From Sandaracinaceae bacterium (GTDB taxonomy: Bacteria; Myxococcota_A; Polyangia; Polyangiales; Houyiibacteriaceae), in NCBI GenBank assembly GCA_016706685.1, contig JADJJE010000019.1, forward strand, positions 121,100-185,099: a stretch of DNA of 64,000 nucleotides, in the 5' to 3' direction. The first letter of the stretch is position 1. Each line of letters opens with the position of its first letter. Below are positions 57,133 through 64,000 of the stretch, piece by piece. Position numbers and translations under genes: made by a program. The notes under the pieces are model-generated. The model was not told where the DNA came from. It saw only the letters and a list, made by a program, of their open reading frames with translations, and searched no databases.

Positions 57133-57861
57133 CTAGAACAGCGACTTGGCCAGCAGCGCCACGGCGCAGGCCCCCGAGATGGTCAAGATGGAGAGGCGCA
57201 GCGGGCGTCCTTCCACGCGGCCCATCAAGAAGCGGCTGAGCCACAGGCCGGTCACGGTGGGCGCCAAGAGGAAGAGCCCCAGCCACAGGTCGAGCGCGGT
57301 GAAGTCGCTGCGGCCTAAGCGGCCGGCCAACGTGGTGATGCTGCCTACCGCGAACGCCAGCGCCAAGCTCGCGCGCACCGTGGGGCCGTTGTCGTCTTTG
57401 TAGAGGAGGGCCAGCGGCGGGCCGCCCATCGCCGACAGGTAGTCTGCCGCGCCACTGAAGAAACCGGCGGCCGACTCTGTGCGCCGATTGCGCGCGACCT
57501 TGCGCGACGTGGACAGCAGCGCCACCGCCACCAGGGTAATCGTGCCGATGATGCCGTTGCGCGCGGCTTCCGGCACCGTGATGAGCAGCATGCCGACGGC
57601 GGTGCCCGGGAAGCGTCCCAGGGTCATGAAGGCTACGCTGCGCAAGTCGGCGTGCTGGCGCTCGCGGTAGAGCATCAGGAAGCTCAGAGGCAACCCCACG
57701 CAGAGCTGTGGCATGGGGGCGAGCCGTGGGTCCACCAGCAGCAGCACGGGCACGCTGACGATGCCGAAGCCAAAGCCCACAGTGCCCTGCACCGTCGCCG
57801 CGATCACGGTCACGGCGAGCGCGAACGCGAGCGTCAGCGGGTCGAGGGTCAGCAGCTCCAC
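57133..57861 (-). CDS. TauE/SafE-family transporter
   Basis: A 242-residue membrane protein with about eight helices in two halves. Family motifs are VQGTVGFGFGIVSVPVLLL in the first repeat and AAGFFSGAADYLSAMGGPPL in the second. TauE/SafE proteins move sulfite, sulfonates or organic anions. GTG 57861 is chosen because the hydrophobic first helix begins just after it; an ATG 114 nt upstream adds an Arg-rich stretch. It converges with the NifU-like gene. Confidence 0.85.
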   Translation of the reverse strand: MELLTLDPLTLAFALAVTVIAATVQGTVGFGFGIVSVPVLLLVDPRLAPMPQLCVGLPLSFLMLYRERQHADLRSVAFMTLGRFPGTAVGMLLITVPEAARNGIIGTITLVAVALLSTSRKVARNRRTESAAGFFSGAADYLSAMGGPPLALLYKDDNGPTVRASLALAFAVGSITTLAGRLGRSDFTALDLWLGLFLLAPTVTGLWLSRFLMGRVEGRPLRLSILTISGACAVALLAKSLF

Positions 57862-57965
57862 GCGCCCCGGGGTAGCAGGTTTTCTGGCGGCCGTCGCCCA
57901 GCGCGTGACACGGAGATTCCGCCCTCGACACAATTGCCAGGAGTCTGGTAGACGCTCTCTGGTCG

Positions 57966-60900
57966 ATGCACGCAATGGAGGTCGGCTCAGTCCTCGTAGA
58001 CCGCTACGAAATCGTCCGCCTGCTCGGTTCCGGCGGCATGGGCGTCGTGTTCGAGGCGTACGACCGGGTGCGGGGCGAGAACGTGGCGCTCAAGACGCTG
58101 CGTCGCCTGCTGCCGTCCTCGGTGTACAGCCTGAAGCGCGAGTTCCGCACCCTCGCCGACCTCGACCATCCGAACCTGGTCCGGCTCTACGACCTCAGCG
58201 TGGGCGACGACGCCTGCTTCTTCACGATGGAGCTGGTGGATGGCGTCGACCTGCGCGCGTACGTGCGCGGTGGCCTCGGACCGGATCAGCCCATCCACGA
58301 CACCGACCGCCTGCGCGCCTCCTTCGTGGAGCTGCTGCGTGGCCTCGAGGCGCTCCACGCGGCAGGCCTGCTTCATCGCGATCTGAAGCCGTCGAACGTG
58401 AAGGTGTCCTCATCGGGGCGCGTGGTCCTGCTGGACTTCGGGATCGTGTTCGAGACGCGCGCGGCTCGCTCGACGGACCGCGTGGAGCTCTTTGGGACGT
58501 TCCCGTACATGGCGCCCGAGCAGGTGCGCGGTGAGCTCGAATTGTGCGACGCGAGCGACATATACGCCGTGGGTGTCATGCTCTTCGAATTCCTCACGGG
58601 GCGCTTCCCGTTCGAGGGGAGTGGCATTCAGATGCTGCTCTCGAAGCAGGTCGCCGACCCTCCGCGTCCGTCGCTCTACATGCCGGGCGTTCCGCCGGAC
58701 CTCGACGACCTCACTGCCGAGCTGCTCTCGCGTGAGGCGGGGTTGCGGCCCACCACGTCCGACGCCGTTGGGCGCCTGTCGCGGACGAGCAGCAGTCGCC
58801 GCAGCTCGAATCCACCGGCGCACACGCTGGCGCTCGTGGGCCGAGAGCGCGAACTCGAGATCCTGCTGGAACGCTTTCACCACCGCGAGCCCGAGCGCCC
58901 CACGCTGGTGCGGGTGCGGGGGCGACCCGGGGTGGGAAAGTCCGCGCTCGTGGACGAGTTCGTGCGCCGCGTGCGGCGGGATGGCTCGGCGATAGCGCTC
59001 ACTGGGCGCTGCCACGAGACCGAGTCGGTGCCGTTCAAGGGCCTGGACGCGTGGGTGGACGCCCTCAGTCAGCTGCTGGTGGCGGCCAGCAAGAGCGAGC
59101 TGGCCGCGCTGGTTCCTGCCGATGCCGAGGCGCTGTCCACGCTGTTTCCGGTGCTCGAGCGCGTGGCGCCCTTCGCTCGCTCAGGCCAGCGCGCCGGCAT
59201 GGAGGACGAGCCTTCCACACGCCGGCGCGGGTTTGCGGCCCTGCGCGAGATGCTTCGACGCCTCGCGCTTCATCACCCGCTGGTGCTCGTCCTCGACGAC
59301 GCGCAGTGGGCCGACCATGACGCGGCGCTCGGGGTGGTGGACCTGCTGCGCGGTGTTCGTCGTCCCAACGTCATGGTCGTGCTCGCCGAGCGGACCGGGT
59401 CGGGCGGCCCCCTGTCGCGCGCGCTCGGTGATGTGCAGGAGATGGGCGAGATCGCGCACGTGGACCTGGAGCTCGCGCCGCTGGACGGTGAGTCGATTCG
59501 GAAGCTCATCGCGGCTTCGGTCGCGGACCCTGCGGTGGTCGAGCTGGTGGTGTCGAAATCGGCTGGGAGCCCATTCGCGGCCGTCACGCTGTCCCGCCTG
59601 TTCAGCGGCCTCGATGGGGTGACCAGCGAGCGTGATGCTCATGTTCCGGTGGAAGACCTTGGTCCGCCAGCGCGCCGCGTCACTCGAGGTGGGTCGCCGG
59701 CGTGCGCTGGAGCGCCTGGCCTTGGCGGGAGAGCCGTCCAGCATTGCGCAGCTCGGCCTCGAGCGAACCGACCTCGATGGGCTGCGTTCGGCGGGGTTCG
59801 TCCGCTCCATTCGGTCCCCCACCCAGGACCTCGTCGACACCGCTCACGACTTGATCCGCTCGTCCATCGTGGCGTCCGTCGACGCCATCACGCGTGCGGA
59901 GCTCCACCGTGAACTCGCGACCGCGCTTCTGAAGGTGAGCCCCGACGCGCACGATCGGCTCGCTCGGCACTACGCGGGCGCAGGCGACGGAGCGCGCGCC
60001 CAGCAACACGCGCTCGAGGCGTCCGGCCAAGCCCGCGCGGCCTACGCGTTCGGCCGCGCCGCCGAGATGCTCGAGCTGGCGGCTAGCGTGGCCGAGGCCT
60101 CGGAGCGTCCAGCGCTCATGGCAGCGGTGGCCGAGTGCTTGACGCTCGGCGGGCTGTACGAACGCGCAGCCGCGCGCTTCCTCGAAGCCAGCGAGCTCGC
60201 GGACGAAGACCACCGCAACGAGTGGCGCAGGCGTGCCGCCGAGGCGCTGCTGTTCGCGGGACGCCTCGACCAGGGCCTCGACCTGCTGGAGCGGATCGCC
60301 GACGACGTGGGGGCGACCATCCCGGCCACGCGGGCGGCGGTGCTCTTTCAGCTCGCGAAGCACGAGCTGAGGCTGTCGCTCCGCGGCCTCGACTCGACGA
60401 TCCGCCCCATGGTTCCCGGGCTCGAGAGACAGCGTGAGCGCGTCCGCACCCTCGGGGCAGTCTCCGTCCAGTACATGCCCATGGACCCGTTCCGTGGGCT
60501 GGTGCCCATGTCGCGGCACCTGGATGCCGCTCTGGCGCTCGGCGACCTCGATGAGGTCTGTGTGGCACTCGGGATGGAGGCCTGCGCGCGCGCGGGGTTC
60601 GGCTGGCGGGCCGGTGCGGCCAAGACCATCACTCGCCTCGAGCGCCTCGAGGCGGAGCACGGCGCACCCGTGGCCGGCGTCTTTGCGCAGCTGGCGCGCA
60701 TCTTCGACACCATCATCGACGGCCGGCGGGACCTAGCGTGCGAGCACGCGGCGGAAGCCCACCGGCGGCTCGCGCAGCACCGCGCGGCGCCGCCTTGGCT
60801 GGTGTCCACGGCGTGGTTCGTGTCCAGCTTTCCCATGCGCTTCGACGTTCGCCCGGCCGCGTTCGACGAAGCTCGCGCCTACGTCGAAGCCCGCGAAGAG

Positions 60901-61556
60901 CGGGTGGGGCGCTACGCGGAGCTGCGGCTTCGCAACCTGTTGCTCCCGCTGCACGACCTGCTGGTGGGGGCGCCCGAGGTGGTCATCGCGAACGTGGAGC
61001 GAGCCAAGACGGACTCACCCATCCAACGGGACCTCTCCAATCGCTCGGCGTCCGAGAACTACGCCGCTTGGGCGCACCTCTACCTGGGCGATGCGGCCAC
61101 GGCCTACCGGGTTGCCGACGGTGTCCGGACGGCGTTCCGGCGACAGGGGATGTGGCGCTCGTCCATCCCGCGCGGGTTCTGCGCGATGACCATCGCCGGA
61201 AGCGCGCTCGCGCTGGGCGACGCGAAGATGGTGAGCCTCGCGCGCAAGGACTTCGGGGCACCGGCGAAGGGCGTCGAGCGGCTCTACGACGACGCGCTCG
61301 CCGCGATGGTGGCGCTGTCGGAGGGGAACACGACTGGCGCGAGCGCCATGCTGGTCTCCCTCCGCGAGCGTGCCCAGCAAGGCGCGTTTCCGTTGTTCGA
61401 GGCGCTCGCTTGCTGGGGTCTCTCGTCGCTCGACGCGGGCGATGGCGCCGCGCGTGCGCGCGCTACCTCGCGGTCATCGAGGGCAGCGGCATCGTGGCGC
61501 CCGACCGCTTCTTCTGGTCGCTGCTGCCGGTGGGCCCGAGGCCGCTAGCGGCCTGA
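57966..61556 (+). CDS. Ser/Thr protein kinase fused to AAA ATPase and TPR-like region, frame interrupted
   Basis: The N-terminal kinase (about 10-275) is complete: K43 (VALKTL), H137-R-D139 (LLHRDLKPSN) and D157-F-G. An AAA/STAND-like ATPase follows with Walker A GRPGVGKS (K325) and Walker B VLVLDDAQW. At 59659-59660 one T too many in GACCTTGGTC moves the frame; removing it restores EDLVRQRAASLEVGRRRALE and a long helical repeat region (to about residue 1190). A second shift near 61455 restores the ending RYLAVIEGSGIVAPDRFFWS. Such kinases regulate by ATPase-driven oligomerisation. The end overlaps the convergent FHA gene by 12 bp. Confidence 0.8.
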
Positions 61557-63233
61557 CGGACCGTAGCGGTCGAAGTACCGAGCGAGCTGCTTCGCCGCAG
61601 TGCCGCGGTCGGCGCCGACGCGGAGTGATGCGGTGCGAAGGTCCACCGCGCTGAGGTCCGTGGCGGTGGCGGCTCCGGCGAGTGACGCGAACACCGCGGG
61701 CTTCAGGTAGTTCTCCACGAACTCCTTCACGTCGTCCCAGCGCGTGGGGAGCGCGTCGTGGTCTTCCCGAAAGGCGGCTTCCGCCCTGCGGAAGGGGTCG
61801 TCGAGCGACGAGCCGGACTCGGGGCCCGACGGCGTGGTGCTGATGCGCCCTCGCTCGACGGGCCGGAGGGAGCCGATGGAGAGGGCGTCGTGACACGCGT
61901 CAGCGTCGATCCGCTCGCGGGGATGTCGCTTCTCGATGCGGTCGGCGAACTGCATCAGCTCTCGGAAGTTGCCGTCCCAGCGGTGGCCCGCCAGCAGGTC
62001 TCTTGCGCCCGGCGTCAGGCGCTCCTCGATGGACTCGCCGCGCGGGTTGGTGCGCGAGGCGAGGTAGGCCTCGATGTCGGCGTAGCGCTCGCGCAGGGGA
62101 GGGACCTCCACCACGTCGCCGGCGAGCCGGAACCACAGGTCGAGCCGGAATTCCCCGCGCTGCGCGGCGGCGCGCAGGTCCTTGTTGGTGGACGCGACCA
62201 CGAGCGTGTCGGAGACGCTGGTGGTGCCGTAGCGCCCCATCCGCTCGTATTCGCCGCGGTCCAGGAAGCGCAGCAGCATGGGCTGGATGTCGAGCGGCAG
62301 CTCACCCAGCTCGTCCAGGAAGAGCGTGCCTTGGTTGGCCGCCTCGACCGCGCCCACGATGCGCTGCGTGCAGCCGCTGAAGGCACCCTTCTCGGCGCCG
62401 AAGAGCTCGCTGCGCGCGAGGTCTCGCTGGAAGAGCCCGCAGTTGCGCGCCACGAACGACCCGGCGCGGCCCGAGCGGCGGTGGAAGCAGCGCGCGAGCC
62501 CTTCTTTGCCCGAGCCCGAGGGGCCGAGGATGAGCAGCGTCTTTGCCCCCGTGGCGGCGGCGTCCACCACGCGCAGCACGGCCTTCCGCATGGAGTCGGA
62601 GGCGAGGACGAGACCCTCGCCACGGAAGACCTCGAGCTCTGCGAACGCGCGGTTCTGGCGGGCCACGTAGCGCTCGATCGAAGCAAAGGACTCCATCCAG
62701 CTCGGCTGAACCGTCTCGTGCAAGTCGAGCACCAGCGCGCCGCCGCTGCGGAGCGGAATCCCCCCGGCGCGCGGCGCGGATGCAGGCACTGCCTCCGGCA
62801 CGAGCGAGAGCTTCACGGACTCGCCGCGCTCGGCTGTCCAGCGCCGGATGGACGCCAACAGCGAAGCGCCAAACGCGTCGGCCGAGCTGTAGTCCGCGTC
62901 CTCCGGGAGGTCGCTCGACACCCTGGTCATGCGTGCGGGGGCGAGCTGCACCACCACGTCTGCGCCGGGGGCGACGCGCAATTCACCTCCGCGGTTGAGC
63001 TCCACGAGTGAGCCGTTCGTGGACCCGAGGTCTATCAGGCGAGTCCCTTCTGAGGTGGCTTCGATGGCCAGATGGGAGGCCGACACGCTGGGGTGGTCCA
63101 CCGTCAGGAACTTCACCGATCGGGCCTCGTGGCCCGTGTCGGGACGCCGCCCGACGATGAGTTGATCGCCTACCGCCAGTTGGACGTCGACAGGCGTCTC
63201 GTGTCCCGGACCGGCGATTGTGATGCGTGTCAT
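61545..63233 (-). CDS. FHA domain sigma-54-type transcriptional activator
   Basis: A 562-residue protein: N-terminal FHA domain (about 1-100: VGRRPDTG, SASHLAIE, LGSTNGSL), a linker, then an AAA+ activator domain with Walker A GPSGSGKE (K243) and Walker B TLFLDELGELPL, and a C-terminal HTH-like helix pair (SLRVGADRGTAAKQLARYFD). The sigma-54 contact loop GAFTGA reads GAFSGC (283-288), so contact with sigma-54 may be altered. FHA links it to Ser/Thr kinases, and the neighbouring kinase is the natural partner. ATG 63233 is the first in frame. Confidence 0.88.
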   Translation of the reverse strand: MTRITIAGPGHETPVDVQLAVGDQLIVGRRPDTGHEARSVKFLTVDHPSVSASHLAIEATSEGTRLIDLGSTNGSLVELNRGGELRVAPGADVVVQLAPARMTRVSSDLPEDADYSSADAFGASLLASIRRWTAERGESVKLSLVPEAVPASAPRAGGIPLRSGGALVLDLHETVQPSWMESFASIERYVARQNRAFAELEVFRGEGLVLASDSMRKAVLRVVDAAATGAKTLLILGPSGSGKEGLARCFHRRSGRAGSFVARNCGLFQRDLARSELFGAEKGAFSGCTQRIVGAVEAANQGTLFLDELGELPLDIQPMLLRFLDRGEYERMGRYGTTSVSDTLVVASTNKDLRAAAQRGEFRLDLWFRLAGDVVEVPPLRERYADIEAYLASRTNPRGESIEERLTPGARDLLAGHRWDGNFRELMQFADRIEKRHPRERIDADACHDALSIGSLRPVERGRISTTPSGPESGSSLDDPFRRAEAAFREDHDALPTRWDDVKEFVENYLKPAVFASLAGAATATDLSAVDLRTASLRVGADRGTAAKQLARYFDRYGPSGR

Positions 63234-63367
63234 CTGGCGGCTCCTTGGCGGAGTCTCGCGAATTGGTTCGTGGAATGCGATCGCATTCCGAGGCGTGCGG
63301 TCACTCAGGGGGGCAGCGCGGTCGAGACGTAGACGGTTTTCATGTCGCTTCTCGCCCTTGATGACCC

Positions 63368-63925
63368 GTGCTGCGTTCGCCGAACCCTGGCACATCGCTT
63401 GCGGTGCACGGCGGCAACGATGCTGCGCTCACCGAGCGCGAGGTCACCGCGCTCGCGATGACGATTGATGGGGCTGCCGGGAAGCAGGTTGCCCACTCCC
63501 TCGGAGTGTCGCCAGGCAGCGTGACGCGCATTCTCACTGGGATCGCGGCGCGATTGGGGCTCGCCTCGAGGGCCGGAGTCGCCTGCGTGCTTTGGTGTCG
63601 CCGCTCGGATCGCCCGGCGCCGGTGGTCCGGCCGAAGCTGACGCCGGCGGAGGAGCGGGTGCTCGCGCTCGTCGGAGTCGGGCTGACCAACGCCGCGATC
63701 GCACGCGCGCGCGGTACGTCGGTTCGCACGGTGGCCAACCCAGGTGTCGTGCGATCCCCTCGAGAAGACTGGGCGGCCGACAGCAGACGTTGCGGCTGCT
63801 TTGGTTGTGTGAATGGTGGTTGGTGCTGGCGGCATTCGCCAGGTTCAAGTGGTGGGCGTCGTCAGTTCAGCCCGTTCACGAGCGTGGGGCTGACACGCTG
63901 CGTCGTCGTGCCGTCGCCGAGTTGA
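63368..63925 (+). pseudogene. Broken protein with two LuxR-type HTH motifs
   Basis: The frame opens with a LuxR-type HTH (LTEREVTALAMTIDGAAGKQ, then VAHSLGVSPGSVTRILTGIA) and contains a second one (LTPAEERVLALVGVGLTNAA, then IARARGTSVRTVAN) near residues 92-122. After VAN the natural continuation, such as LEKTGRPT and LRLLWLCEWW, is found in the two other frames, so at least two shifts lie between 63735 and 63790. Either the gene is decayed or the sequence is wrong. It is divergent from the FHA activator. Confidence 0.55.
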
Positions 63926-64000
63926 CCATAGTCGTTTCTGCCCCAGCAGCCTGCGGTCCTGTCCGCCAGCCGCGCGCAAGCGTGACCCCCGCCCGTGCTG

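Overview
The window is high-GC bacterial chromosome, very probably from a Myxococcota (Polyangia-type) or closely related deltaproteobacterial lineage. The support is indirect: FHA and DUF4388 proteins, a Ser/Thr kinase fused to an AAA ATPase and a repeat domain, an FHA-bearing sigma-54-type activator, many lipoproteins (one with EGF-like Cys repeats), an Anbu proteasome-relative operon, and a bacterial type A RNase P RNA. There are no phage genes, insertion sequences, CRISPR arrays, tRNAs or rRNAs. Coding density is high and genes often overlap by 1-4 nt.

Layout. 1-5340: a truncated secreted protein, an FHA-DUF4388 protein, a GAF protein with a PEP-utiliser-like swivel domain, a MerR-TPR regulator with a coupled partner, and a metallophosphoesterase. 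5809-15418: secreted and lipid-linked genes plus metabolic genes (alpha/beta hydrolase, tandem Usp, M20 peptidase, P450, PAP2 phosphatase, TetR) and a 2OG-Fe(II) oxygenase fused to a WD40-like propeller. 15357-25873: a WG-repeat protein, a Phd/RelE toxin-antitoxin pair, a FadL-like barrel with a hexanucleotide repeat, a 1016-residue lipoprotein, an EGF-like lipoprotein and a TPR protein. 25958-29564: an oligopeptide-type ABC importer without ATPases. 29897-34500: a MerR-like/sigma-region-4-like pair, then lnt and glpD. 34510-39539: an FGE-like lipoprotein and a tetR-hlyD-ABC-ABC2 efflux operon. 39642-40073: rnpB and its terminator. 40091-46649: two divergent operons of DUF1501, PSD1-like and heme-motif lipoproteins with a beta-barrel protein. 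46851-51347: ATP-grasp ligase, alpha-E protein, transglutaminase, Anbu and a YbjN-like protein. 51386-57861: DsbA-like and TlpA-like thioredoxins, carB, a Cys-less NifU-like protein and a TauE/SafE transporter. 57966-63925: the kinase-AAA-repeat protein, the FHA activator and a broken double-LuxR-HTH protein.

How the genes fit together. The efflux operon has an evident autoregulator with a palindrome at its promoter. The Anbu operon resembles a known but functionally obscure peptide-ligation/proteolysis cluster. The 40-46 kb block looks like a secreted or periplasmic assembly built on Tat-exported and heme-motif proteins. The 58-64 kb block looks like a signalling set.

A caution: at least six genes change reading frame in mid-domain, often at a homopolymer or a short CG repeat, and the 2.9-3.2 kb stretch has two 10-C runs. 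Uncorrected assembly errors are the simplest reading, so these genes are annotated as single interrupted genes.
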